Shown: positions 24,001-34,250 of the stretch, piece after piece
Numbering within the stretch: position 1 is the first letter of the stretch
How the letters are laid out: each line of letters starts with the position of its first letter
Source: Homalodisca vitripennis
Lineage: Eukaryota > Arthropoda > Insecta > Hemiptera > Cicadellidae
Direction: 5' to 3'
Assembly: GCF_021130785.1 (NCBI RefSeq)
Contig: NC_060213.1
Span: 95,968,501-96,032,500 of the forward strand
Length of the DNA: 64,000 nt
Position numbers and translations under genes: made by a program
Notes under the pieces: generated by a model
Databases searched by the model: none
What the model was told of the DNA's origin: nothing
What the model saw: the letters and a program-made list of their open reading frames with translations, nothing else

Positions 24001-24709
24001 CCCTCCAACTGGCGGTCATTTTTTCCTGTAGTGGCGGCATGTTTTCGAGCCTCGTGCAAGGGTTTTTTTAAAAATTTATTAAAAATATAAATTAAAAGTA
24101 ATATATATATAGAAGTATATATTTTTGTGTTCAGAATTAAACATATAATAATATAATATAATAATAAACATAATATAATATTAGTATTTAAATTTGGCCT
24201 TAAAAAAATGTTTACTAAATTTTTTTTCCATGAAATTCAAAACTTATATTTTTCTTTTTTTTTAATTTGGGGGGGACCATACCTAGCAAACCAAGTTATA
24301 GTAAGAAAACTATAAAAGTGAGATTACCATTTTGTGTCAAATTTATTCTAGTTTCAGAAACACATAAGCATTATACAAATTTATGAAACTATAATAACAC
24401 TATACAACAAAAAGCAGCGATGCGCATAAATTGTGAAAAATAGGGGTGTATAAAGTAAGAGTTTTGCTAATAAAAGTTTTACTAATACAGTTTTACTTCA
24501 ATACATGTTATATTGCATATTTAAAACTATAGTATTCCTTAGGCTTTTTTTTCCCGAATCCAATGGTGCATGAATCGAATCGATACGTTGCCGGAATATA
24601 CTGTAATGGACTGATTATGCAAGGAAATGTTTGATTATCAAAATTTTTACGAACAACAATCCACAATGGGAGATGTTTATCAAAATTTTGATGAACAACA
24701 GTTGGAGGG
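24001..24709. mobile_element. piggyBac-like non-autonomous element, second family
   Basis: The tips CCCTCCAACTG and CAGTTGGAGGG are perfect inverted repeats, each bordered by TTAA (23997-24000 and 24710-24713). The interior is AT-rich and noncoding. Near the right end a subterminal motif, ATCAAAATTTT then GAACAACA, is present twice (about 24636-24660 and 24676-24700). No transposase was found. The TTAA duplication and C-initial tips fit piggyBac. The tips differ from those of the element at 18.4 kb. Confidence 0.82.
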
Positions 24710-24719
24710 TTAAAAAACA

Positions 24720-26500
24720 ATGAAAAATCCAAATTCAAAATTCAATCAGATGACAAAAATTGGCTTACAATTGGAATTAAAACTTCAATTAAAATTAGAA
24801 ACAAAGTGTTTAGACAAAAGAAACTTGAACATGCAAAATTATATAAAACAAAACTCAAACATTATTGTAACATCTTAAAAGAAACGTACTATAAAAAACT
24901 GATTGAAAAAGCATTTTACACCAAAATGAAATGGAATATTTTAAACAAATTTATAAACAAATCTAAAAAACCTTGTGGATACACTGGTGATATAAACAGA
25001 ATGAGCAAATTTTTTGCAAATATTGGTTCAGAATTGGCTTCAAAGATTCCAGATCTAGAATATGAAAAACTTAAAACAAATCCGAATTCTATATATCTCT
25101 CTGAAATTACCAAATTAGAAATTGAGAACAAAATCAAACTTAAAAAAATGACAAAGCATCTGGATCAGATAAAATTCAAATCAAGCTAATTAAACGCCTT
25201 GTATATGTATTAAGTGAACCACTAGCATACATTTTTACTTTAAGTATTCAAACTGGTATTTTTCCCGATAAACTAAAAATAGCAACAATCAGTCCAATTT
25301 ATAAAAGTGAAGGAATTTTATCAGATCCATTCAATTTTCGACCAATCAGTTTATTACCAATAATTGGCAAGATATTTGAGAAATGTTTATATGAGAGATT
25401 ATATAGTTTTTTGGAAAAATACAACCTGTCATCAAGAAAACAATTTACTTTTAGAATTAACAAAAATACAGAAGAAGCAATAAATTTAGTTGTAAACAGC
25501 ATTGATCAAAATACATTAATTACATTTCTAGACCTTAAGAAAGCCTTTGATACTATATATTTTAAGATATTACTATACAAATTAGAACAATTAGGAATTA
25601 GAGGTAAATTTTTAGACTTATTTGCTAGTTATCATGATAACAGGTTGTATTGCAATACAAGAATTGGTAACAAAATTTCAAATTTAGAAAAACTCACCTG
25701 TGGTGTACCTCAAGGAAGTTGTTTAGGCCCTCTCTTGTTTTTAATATACATCAATAGTATCACAAATCTAAATTTATATGGTGAACTAGTACTCTTTGCT
25801 GATGATACAGCCTTAATAGTCAAAGGCAATGAATTATATAAAAAAAACAAACGAGGACCTGACAAAAATTAAAAATTGGTTACAACAAAGTAAATTAACT
25901 TTAAACCTACAAAAAACCGAATATATAGACTTCTCTAAATCAGAGGAACAACTAGATATTAAAAAAGTTTAATCGTATAAGTACTTAGGCTGTATCATAG
26001 ATGTAGACTTAACTTTTAATCAACATATCCAAAATTGTATTGAAAAACAAATTAAAAAAGCTGTTAAACCATTATATGTATGTAAGGAAGAAAACTTTAA
26101 AAAATCTGTATTTTCAGCATTTGTCATGTTTTTTTCTAAATTATTCAATAACCACTTGGAGTAATAAAATATCTCAAACCTTTCTAAAATTCAAAAACAT
26201 ATTATGACTAGATTTAAGATAAAAAATATTATATCTTTATATTCCTTATATACATATAACAGGATAAAATTAGCCCGTAAAAATAAGTTGGATGTAAGTA
26301 GTTGAAGTAACCTAGAATTAGACGTTTTCAACAAAAAATTAAGTGATATAAAAATTTAAAGCATACTTTACTTATGAATATATTCCAACAAAAAGTTATT
26401 TCAATCTTTAATTCAAAATAATATTAATCTGTATTCAATATTCTTTAGGTTTAATTGAGATTACTTGTCCATTACTTTAAAACTAAATTGACTGTAGAAA
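24720..26500 (+). mobile_element. LINE (Jockey-like) reverse transcriptase relic
   Basis: The plus strand encodes an RT in broken frames. 24750-25189 gives WLTIGIKTSIKIRNKVFRQK, then SKFFANIGSELASKI. 25150-25410 (another frame) covers SPIYKS and NFRPISLLPIIGKIFEKC. 25411-25872 gives motif A LDLKKAFDTI, GVPQGSCLGPLLFLIYIN and LFADDTALI. The thumb runs from 25860 on (KIKNWLQQSKLTLNLQKTEY, YKYLGCIIDVDLTFN). It is fully decayed after about 26150. Endonuclease and ORF1 are missing. It is more AT-rich than the LINEs at 10-14 kb and belongs to another family. It begins immediately right of the piggyBac-like element. Confidence 0.87.
25411..25872 (+). pseudogene. LINE reverse transcriptase palm, longest open segment
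   Basis: About 150 residues remain open. Motif A is FLDLKKAFDTI, with the first catalytic Asp. Motif B is GVPQGSCLGPLLFLIYIN. Motif C is FADD, at about 25797-25808. The spacing agrees with Jockey/R1-type RTs. The frame is lost at the poly-A run near 25840, typical of a slippage frameshift. It is dead as a gene because the fingers and thumb are in other frames. Confidence 0.88.
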
Positions 26501-26639
26501 GTATGGTTTAGTGGTCTCATTGTACCTCTCTAATGTCATTCTTAATCACGTCATATTCAAGCAATTTTTTAGAGACAACAACAACATAACAAATCGAATT
26601 TACAACAGCATTTTTAAAATCCATATTGATAATTATATG

Positions 26640-27686
26640 TTCTTTTAACCAGAAATATTCGTCAAACTCTTTGTTGTATCAATAACATAAACCGGTCTAT
26701 TTGCTATACATTCTTTGGGATTGTAATACATTTCCATATTTTTGTAGTAAACTTTCTTAAAATCTTCATACATCTGATACATAATTCTGAAAAGACCTCC
26801 GAAAATGTTTAAATGTTGTAATTCATCTGGATAATAAGAACCATTCAATTTTACTCTGATATTTTTTACATTCAAACTATCGAACTTTGAAGGATTTTTT
26901 TTCTTGATTATTCTGTCTATCTGTTTGAAAACCTATAATAACGAACTTTGGATTGAATATATTTCTATAAATATTTGTGATATCGAACGAATAAGTTGTT
27001 CCAGTAATACCTTTTTGTTCAATACATTGCCAATCTACATAATTAAACATAATGTTTTGACTTTTTGTAATTACATCAATCAACCTAATTTTACTCGTGG
27101 TTTTATAATCAAATCATCGGAACTCTAATGAAAAACTCGTTAATTGTAATTTTGCCATCAACTGGCATATCATTTCCAGTTTTTGTTTTTAATATAGCAT
27201 CTTGATCTTCAGCTCTTATGAAACTAATGTGAAATCCCTCTTTGTAGATTTGAAAATTGACATTTTGAAAGAAACCTAAGCCGAAATGTGCTAAATCACC
27301 AACTGCTTCAAAGTTGATTCAAAACTATTTGAAATTACATCACTTTTAAAATATGAAATGGTTCATTAAATTATACTTAATTGGCCACAATTTTCAATTC
27401 CTTCTATCAATTTATTGTGTTTTCTTACTTCAATTTTAGAGAATAAAAATGGTACGAAATTATCTATCAATCTGACATCATTTGTTCCAAGATATGCTTG
27501 ACCATCTTGTTTTGTTAAAGTTCCAGAAATATAAAACTGGAAGTTAGACGAACAAAAATTATCTCCAAAATCAATATTAAACTCAGTTCTTTTATTTGGT
27601 TCATTCAAATGTTGTTTACTAATTGGATAACAATTTTTAAACTCTGCTCTCTCAATATCATTTGCATACTTTCTGTAGTCCGCCAT
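26640..27686 (-). pseudogene. probable double-jelly-roll capsid-like protein, broken
   Basis: It starts at 27686 with MADYRKYANDIERAEFKNC and runs 106 residues to a stop at 27366. It continues in other frames to about 26640, where GVPVDGKI-type and ECIANRPVYVIDT segments are readable. The total of about 340 residues, beta-rich composition and position downstream of the protease suit a virion protein. I recall similar proteins in arthropod genomes near Polinton-like genes, but the capsid role rests on context rather than a visible catalytic motif. At least three frame breaks are present (near 27360, 27090 and 26880). Alternative: another virion component of the same element. Confidence 0.5.
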
Positions 27687-27793
27687 TTATATAAAAAAAA
27701 TTTCTAATTTTTAATCAAATTTATTCATTGTTTTTAAAAGAAATTATACAATAAAATAATGCATAAAATAAAAAATTCTATATATGCCATTTA

Positions 27794-28084
27794 TTAGTGA
27801 TCAATTTCATCATATTCAGGATTCTCTTCATTAAATTTTGCATTTTCGGCCACATATTTCAATAAAATCTGCACAGGATAGTAACCACTATCTATAATAT
27901 TAGTCCAATCAACTGTATCTTTATTTTCATCCAAAAACTTTATACTCAAGTGTTGATAGAGACAAAGAACAGACATATGATCTTTTAATTGATAATGAAT
28001 ATTTTCTTGAATGAACTCTGATGACAAAGTTTGATATTTAGCAATGTTATACCAATTCAATTTGTTTACGTATAATCTCATCAT
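27794..28084 (-). CDS. small protein with W-x2-I-x3-Q-x-LS-x2-FI repeats
   Basis: An open frame of 96 residues starts MMRLYVNKLNWYNIAKYQTL, and related codons extend upstream to about 28125. The core repeats: NWYNIAKYQTLSSEFIQEN is followed by YQHLSIKFLDEN, then VDWTNI. This unit resembles the short helical repeats of many large-DNA-virus proteins with the pattern W-x-x-I-S-x-x-Q-x-LS-x-x-FI-x-E. It is acidic at the C-terminus (EENPEYDEIDH). The function is unknown. It lies between the zinc-ribbon and capsid-like genes and is the least damaged frame in the block. The true start may be upstream. Confidence 0.5.
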   Translation of the reverse strand: MMRLYVNKLNWYNIAKYQTLSSEFIQENIHYQLKDHMSVLCLYQHLSIKFLDENKDTVDWTNIIDSGYYPVQILLKYVAENAKFNEENPEYDEIDH

Positions 28085-28221
28085 ATCTTCGGATAATTCA
28101 TATTTTTGAGAAATATCATCCTAATGTTCTTTTTTCAAATCAATTTCGTGTTGCATTATAAAAAGATCGAAAGCACTTTAATGTCCTGCCATCTCTATTT
28201 ATTAGGAAAAAAATTTCAAAA

Positions 28222-28370
28222 TCAAGTTTTTATAAATTGGCTCTTTTTAGTGTTACATTCAGTACATTTTCCAGATATTCTCTTAAATCCATTGATATAA
28301 CTCCACCGTAATATTTTATATAATTTGTTGCAGTTTTTGCCTTACACCTCACACAATATATGAGTGCCAT
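28222..28370 (-). pseudogene. small zinc-ribbon protein, frameshifted
   Basis: From the ATG at 28370 the frame gives YCVRCKAKT with a C-x2-C knuckle. A one-base shift near 28290 moves the second knuckle, KCTECNTKKSQF, into another frame. Short zinc ribbons of this C-x2-C...C-x2-C layout, ending in a basic tail, recur in Polinton-like and other large DNA elements. A nucleic-acid-binding role is plausible but unproven. The gene ends at about 28222. Confidence 0.6.
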
Positions 28371-28391
28371 TTATACAGGAAAAATTTAAAA

Positions 28392-29410
28392 TTAATCATC
28401 ATAACCATCTAATCCATTAAATCTGTTATCTATGTTTTCAAAAGTTTTATTAACATCTTCTTTAAATTTATTAAATTTTTCTTCTAGTTTATTTACTTTA
28501 TCGAGATATAAATAATGTTTACCATCTATTCTTTCAAGTAATTTACCATTACTTTTTAATCCTTCACGAACATTTTCATGTATGAAAACCTTCCTGAACT
28601 GTTTCACTAACATTATTTTTATATGCATTAAAATCTTGCGGAAGTTTTATAACTTTTTCATTAATTTTACCAACATCGTCTACTGATCTTTTACTTCTTT
28701 CTTCAGGTTTTTAAAAACTTCTGTTGTAAAATCTTTAACATGTTTATGATTCTCAAATTTTGGTTCAGTTCAACAAACATTTTAATATGATCATCTAATT
28801 GCTCTTTTACGATAAAATCAAACGGATACATTCCCTTACTAACGCTGCTAAGTCTTCTTCCTTTAAAATCTAAGGCATTTTTAACATTTGGATCATTTAA
28901 ATCAACAATATCGATGTTTTCTGATAATTTTAGAGGTTTTAAAATTTGTTCTTTAACAACAACATCATGTTTGTCAATACCAGGTCGAACACAAACAATT
29001 CTTTTCTTATTAGCTAAACCAACATAATTCTTTTTAACTTTGATCGCTTCAGTAGTTTTATCAGCTTTTTCGATATGAGACATTAAATTGGTAAATATTG
29101 TTTTTGCACCATCTTCAAATTCTTTTTTCAATGTTTTTATTTTATCAACAACTTCATTTGAACAAATGGAATTTGCAAGTTTGTTATCATATTCTGCTTT
29201 AAAATCTTCAATCTCGACAGCAAACATATCTGAATCTGGAAGGTTTTGTAATAAATTTTCTAACTTGTTATCAAACTCATTTCTCAAACTATTATTTAGA
29301 TTTTGAATACTTTCTGCTTTAATTTGTGTTCCAAATACATCAAAAATATTTTTTGAATCCATATTTATTAAGTAATTATTTGTGAACAACTTCTTTAAAA
29401 TCTTTACCAT
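28392..29410 (-). pseudogene. coiled-coil structural (fibre-like?) protein, frameshifted
   Basis: An open frame of 235 residues runs from 29410 to 28703. A likelier start is MDSKNIFDVFG at 29361. A further 78 residues (28628-28392) form the C-terminus after a frame break. The sequence is rich in K, E, N and D with heptad-like leucine and isoleucine spacing (VVDKIKTLKKEFEDG, KVNKLEEKFNKFKEDVNKTF). A conserved-looking block in the middle reads IDIVDLNDPNVKNALDFKGR. No enzyme motif is seen. Position and composition suggest a virion fibre, tail or scaffold. This is inference only. Confidence 0.5.
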
Positions 29411-29834
29411 CAGTCAACTCATTCAAAACAAAAACACATAAATGACCACAAATTGGGGGATCTTTATAGTCTTGAATTTGAGAATCATTATAATAAAGGT
29501 TTGATTTTTTCTAATATTGGATCAATTCTCTCGGTGGCTTGTCCTCAACTCTTCCATACGAATCAAAATAATATGCATTCTTATCATTTTTATAATAGCA
29601 AATCCAATGCGTTCCACTTCCCATAATCGAGTCTAAATTCACAATTCCACATTAAAATTTCTTAACCTTTTCAGGTAATGTATCACGCATGAAAATTCCT
29701 CTAAAATGTTTAATGTTTTTGCAGATTTCTTCCAATTCTCCGAATGTTAATGGTTTGATTTCAATTTTTTTTATGTTTGATTTAACATAATTCAAAGTTT
29801 TTTCATCTAATCCATATCCTGTAACATCTTCCAA
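29370..29834 (-). pseudogene. adenain-like (C5/Ulp1-type) cysteine protease, broken
   Basis: In adenoviruses and Polintons this enzyme matures capsid proteins. The N-terminal part (29834-29652) is open, starting MEDVTGYGLDEKTLNYVK, and ends at a stop. In the next frame the catalytic region is readable: GTHWICYYK with the active-site His (about 29600), YYFDSYG with the acidic partner, NDSQIQ with the oxyanion Gln, and CGHLCVF with the nucleophilic Cys (about 29430-29450). Order and spacing fit the C5 family. All catalytic residues are present, but the frame break and an interrupting stop inactivate it. This is the strongest single marker of the element's identity. Confidence 0.8.
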
Positions 29835-29862
29835 CTCTATATCTAACCAACTTCAAATATTT

Positions 29863-30108
29863 CTAACAATAGGGATCACAAAGTCCACCATTTTTAAGTT
29901 CTTTCAACTGATTATAAGAAAATTCTATTCTGGTTCCTTTATTATTTTTGTTATGTTTTTCGAGTTTGTTGTATCGTCTATTTGTTAAAAATGTCTTAAC
30001 TTCGCCATTTTTTAGTTGATCTATTTTAAATTGAACACTAACAGGCATTTTCTTCTTAAAATCGGATTTTATTTTCTCTTTCTGAGTTTTACTGAAATTT
30101 ACGTTCAC
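29863..30108 (-). CDS. small basic protein of the Polinton-like block
   Basis: An open frame of 81 residues starts MNVNFSKTQKEKIKSDFKKK. It is lysine- and asparagine-rich, with the pattern F-L-T-N-x2-Y-x-K-L-E-K and then I-E-F-S-Y-N-Q-L-K-E-L. Short proteins of this look (an N-terminal beta strand, a K-rich middle, and a closing I-x-x-S-x-x-Q-L-x2-L) commonly precede the large minor-virion gene in Polinton-like elements, as far as I recall. No enzyme motif is present. It ends 28 bp before the protease frame. Function not known. Confidence 0.45.
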   Translation of the reverse strand: MNVNFSKTQKEKIKSDFKKKMPVSVQFKIDQLKNGEVKTFLTNRRYNKLEKHNKNNKGTRIEFSYNQLKELKNGGLCDPYC

Positions 30109-30129
30109 CTACATTTATATAGCTAAAAT

Positions 30130-31105
30130 TTTAAGTTCTCTTCGATTCCCATTCCTAGTTTTCTTTTTAAAAACATTGCTTCAGCTGTCTGAAGTGCGGC
30201 AAATCTTTCACCGAAACTAGTATCTTTTGATAAAAATGTAGCCATTGCTTTATCTTTCAAAATTTTATCTGCTATATTTCTGGAATTTGTATCTCTATGA
30301 TTTGCATAAAATATATCATGTTCCGTGCAGCCTTATCTAATTTATTAATACCAGAATCTCCTCTTTTCATTCTTTTAACAAGCTTCGTGCCTGGTCCCAG
30401 ATATTGATAGCCTGGTACGTGTAATTCGAAAGGTAAATTGTTGATAAAATCATTCAAAAGTCCACTACCATCAATTAAAATTGGAGAACTTATTTGAGGC
30501 AAAATTCGTTTTAAATATTTAATTACATCAGGTTTTTAAATCATTTCATCAAGTTTGTTCGAAATAAAATCTTTAATTGCTTTCTTAAAAAAATTGTTAT
30601 TTCCAGCCTTTTCTTGAGCATAAATATAATTAATAATTCCATCAAGTTTTGTCAAATCGTCGATATATCTGTATTCAATCTTATTATCACTGTACTTTCT
30701 TACACCAGATCCTTCGATTCGTTTATTCCCAAATTGGTTTAATTCAATTCATATATTTTTTACCTCTACTTGATTTAGGCTTTTTAGTTATGGATTATTA
30801 TTTTTGTAAATTGTATCTGATTTCCATAAAATTTCATTATACTTTTTCAAATCTTCTTCAGAATATAAATCGTCTTTTGGAACATCATTCTCGTCTGTTA
30901 ATAATCTCGACAATCCTTGAGTACCTTCATACATTTTTCATTAATAATTAAAACCTTATTTTCAAAATTCACGGGTAAATTTCCAAACATAAAACTTTTC
31001 TTTTTTCTATCCCAATACAAACCAAATTTATCATCTTTTGCTTCAGGAAGGAATTTTTTACCAATTTCACCAATTATTATATCCGTTGTCCCAGGACTGT
31101 AAAAT
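30130..31105 (-). pseudogene. phospholipase A2-like domain protein, frameshifted
   Basis: PLA2 domains in parvovirus and some Polinton/adintovirus virion proteins act on membranes during entry. Here the calcium-loop region reads VPGYQYLGPGTKL at about 30385-30425. The His-Asp active-site helix (HDIFYANH, about 30298-30320) sits in a different frame from the loop, so the enzyme is split. The upstream part (31105-30540) is a long non-enzymatic region with EEDLKKYNEIL and KFGLYWDRKKRK, broken by several stops. The C-terminal tail (FGERFAALQTAEAMFLKRKL) lies in a further frame near 30160-30220. It is inactive as found. Confidence 0.7.
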
Positions 31106-31970
31106 ATTACTAGTACAACTATACACTTAGAAGGATATACCTTAAAGAATTCACTAAATTGATAAATAGAATTTTAATGTGAAGAGCAAAGTAAGGATTA
31201 GTATTATTTTTAAGAAATAGCAATGCTTTACTCTTAAAAACATTAAATAGACACATCTTATAATTGAGAATTTGATGATATTTAGCGAAAATTAAATCTG
31301 TTTAGGATTCAGGTCATACAATAAGTATAAACTAAAAATTAACTTTTAGACCAAAATTACTGTGTTAAATATGTATACCTATGTAAACAGACGAAAACTT
31401 TAACATTAAATACATCTATTGGTTCCGAAATGTAGGATTTTCCTTTAAACTGAATTTATATAATATAAATAATTCACTATGAATTTGAATTTTTTGAGTG
31501 TTTTAAAAAAATCTCTCATATTTGTTTTGACGAAACCAGATTTGTGTTTACGTTTGTGTCCGTATATATGCACTATTACTTACAACAAAGTAATTCAGAG
31601 GGTTGCAGTTTGGTGTAAAACTCCATCTGTATACCTCTATGTCAAAAATTAAAAAGGTAAATAGTTTTCCATGAAAAGATTCTGCCGGAGCTACGGCTTT
31701 GTTCACTGTGAGGTGTTTACAAAAAGTTTAACTTTAAGGTCTGGTGTTCGTTTAGCTTTGTTGTTATATTGATAAAAATATAAACTTGTAAATTGCAGTG
31801 CATCATTTATTTAAATAACTAATAATAAATGCCCTGTAAAGAAGTCGATGAAGCTGTTAACTTTGTGTATATATTTGGTTAAATATACATCTAGTCAATA
31901 ACCATTTTAATTGTATTTTAGAGCATTATTATTGGATTATTAAAGTATCAGTTAGTTATTATAATTTATT
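31106..31970. other. unassigned AT-rich sequence
   Basis: The virus-like coding signal stops abruptly at about 31105. Beyond it I see no gene or repeat end. Confidence 0.45.
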
Positions 31971-31974
31971 TTAA

Positions 31975-32099
31975 ACATGTAAAAATCTCCATTTAACTGA
32001 AAATATCTAGATAAAAGTAAAATTATGTTTATAAATTGAAACACAAAGCATAATTTTACTTTTATCTTCATATTTACAGTTAAATGGGGATTTTTCATG

Positions 32100-32101
<2 letters not shown>
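31975..32101. repeat. long imperfect palindrome, hairpin-forming
   Basis: The arm AACATGTAAAAATCTCC plus about 35 more bases pairs with the inverted copy ending GGGGATTTTTCATGTT, around a loop of about 17 bases. Only scattered mismatches occur. A (TA)n array follows at once. Confidence 0.85.

Positions 32102-32147
<46 letters not shown>
32099..32147. repeat. (TA)n microsatellite
   Basis: A pure TA run abuts the palindrome. Confidence 0.95.
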
Positions 32148-32149
<2 letters not shown>

Positions 32150-32207
32150 TGTTAAAGATAAATAGCGAAAGTTAGGTCTAGATAACAAAAATACACTTCA
32201 TCACACT

Positions 32208-32264
32208 AAACGGTTTTATGACCATCGCTGGAATATTCTTCTGCCAAGTCGTAAAACTCCTTTT
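32208..32264. repeat. hairpin at the head of repeat R2, copy 1
   Basis: AAACGGTTTTATGAC pairs with GTCGTAAAACTCC across a loop of about 28 bases. The same stem is kept in the copy at 47509-47563. Confidence 0.6.
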
Positions 32265-32994
32265 ATTTTCATAATGTCAGTGACCTACCACGCAATCCAA
32301 TTAAGTAATCTATAAATTACAAATAAATCATATGTACAAAACGAATTATATGGGAACAGTATAGCTTACAACAATTATAAATTATGGTAAACAATAATGA
32401 GAGTGTGGTACTAATTATAACTAAATATCTAGAATTGGTTTGAAGCTGTAAACTTAGAATTTTACTTAATCAATACAATCTTACTAACAAAATAGTTTTA
32501 ACATGTAAAAAAATCGATAAATGCTGATATATAGCTACAATATTAGGCAATAAACCGGTTTTACAGGTCGTATAAGTGTATTACAAAAAAAAGTGGATCC
32601 AATGTTTTGCATCATTGTATATTATAGGCAATAAAGTACACATTAATTTAAGATAATGATATACGAGTAAAATGCACTAGTGGAATCCTTCATTAGGTAC
32701 GGAAAAGGGATTGGGTTAAAGATGCTAGGACACACGTAACTAAAACTAAAAATATGCAGGATGTTTACTTAAAAATATTACCAAATCTAAGCAAATACAT
32801 AGCAAAAAATGTGACAGAAAGGAAAGAAAGACATTCCAACTAAATTGACATTACATTAACAGTATAATATTCAATTACTTTGAGAGCCTTGAACTAATAA
32901 TCTAAACAATAAAATAGAATTACATAAAGAAAAGAAAAATTGTAATTACCAATAACAGATAAATTTAACTTAGATCGTTTACCACACATCATAG

Positions 32995-32998
<4 letters not shown>

Positions 32999-33047
<49 letters not shown>
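32999..33047. repeat. (CA)n microsatellite
   Basis: An almost pure AC run ends in GCACAGGGTGTTC. Confidence 0.95.
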
Positions 33048-33051
<4 letters not shown>

Positions 33052-34250
33052 GGGTGTTCAGTCAAAGTGCTCCAATACTTCGGGATTTTGTTGAAAATGT
33101 AAAAATTAGTTAAAAAGGTGTATACGAAAGGTACGTATATGAAATTAAATTCTAGATATTGAAATATAAACAATAAAAAAAGATTTACGTGCAATATTTT
33201 ACCTTGTTAAAGGAGAACTTACAGAAATATAACTGAATTACACATGACACACCTTTATTTGACAAGATACAAAAAAAGTATACACTATTATAAAATACTT
33301 GAATCATAATGACACGAGAATTCACTACATCAAAAAAGGGTTACTGCAATATTTGACACACTACTGATAGACCCAGTACATGTACGGTACATACTAAGGC
33401 TTTACACAATAATAACAATTCACGATGTAACTGCATATAACAGCACTCCAAAAATTTAACTAAACAAACAACTGTTACATAAAAAGCGGAGCCTTACTTT
33501 ATTGTGTAATATAGTTACTATTTATTTGAATAATTGTAATTTACATGTCTTTATTATTGGTGCAAGGTTTGTGTTGTGCTGTGGTTTCTTAGTTTGTTTT
33601 TATAGTTTAACTTTTGTTTTAAATTTTATTTTAAAGCAATTATTTGTTTAGGTAATTTTAATCTCAACTAGTGCCAACATAGTTGTGTAAATCTTAACAT
33701 TTAAGTATTAATTAAGAATTTATAACCGAAAAACTTTAATAAGTAAACAAATAAAATACATTCCTATAGTAATTACAACAAACCGTATCTTTGAATACTT
33801 GTTACGTGAATAACTACCTGATTTATAAAAGTATACATATACTAGTATTTACACATGATTGTATTGCTCCTTCAGTTTCCTTCACCTGTGTACAGTTTAG
33901 ATTAAGAATTGAATAAGTACACTATAGAGCTGTAGCAGAATAATGCTGAAATGTCTGTAAGCGCTTTAACTTTGTAAGAGGATATTATTCAGAGTTCATT
34001 TCCGCTCCGTTGTAACAAAAAATAAGCGCGAGGATGGTAGACAAACATTCCCGTCAGTGGCAAGAGTGAACCATATTCTGTTGTAGTAATGATAAACGTA
34101 ATATGGAAAATGAATATGCGTTCAAAGCTTTAGAGATTATAATTCCACTCAACGTATTGTTGTAGAACAGCGTTTATTTTACCTAAATTTACATTTCAAT
34201 CTATTAGAAGATAACAACTAAACTAAATAAACATGTGTATGCTGTTATTT

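Larger units (their letters stand above)
26640..31105 (-). mobile_element. Polinton/Maverick- or adintovirus-like endogenous element, structural block only
   Basis: At least seven decayed genes lie head to tail on the minus strand. In order they are a phospholipase-like protein, a small basic protein, an adenain-type protease, a coiled-coil protein, a zinc ribbon, a W-I-YQ-LS-FI repeat protein and a capsid-like protein. Protease, phospholipase and capsid genes together are known from Polintons and adintoviruses. No protein-primed DNA polymerase, integrase or packaging ATPase was seen, and no long terminal repeats were found. The copy therefore looks truncated on both sides. Frameshifts in most genes make it inactive. 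Confidence 0.72.
32195..34250. repeat. long dispersed repeat R2, copy 1
   Basis: It shares ordered blocks with 47.5-51.3 kb. The head is AAACGGTTTTATGACC..CGCTGGAATAT (32208 and 47509). A later block has GTAGCAGAATAATGCT, TTTGTAA(G/A)AGGATATT, GCGCGAG and ACATATTCTGTTGT (33930-34085 and 50980-51130). The other copy carries an insertion of the gene relic at 48-49.6 kb. No coding content is recognised. Confidence 0.65.

Noticed and set aside
28106..29306. plus-strand open frames across the virus-like block
   Set aside because: They are antisense to the minus-strand genes and show no family pattern.
33047..33080. transposon tip at CAGGGTGTTC beside the (CA)n array
   Set aside because: No inverted partner (GAACACCCTG) or target duplication was seen in the window.
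32979..33194. coding region with a VCVCVC run
   Set aside because: Translation of the (CA)n microsatellite.
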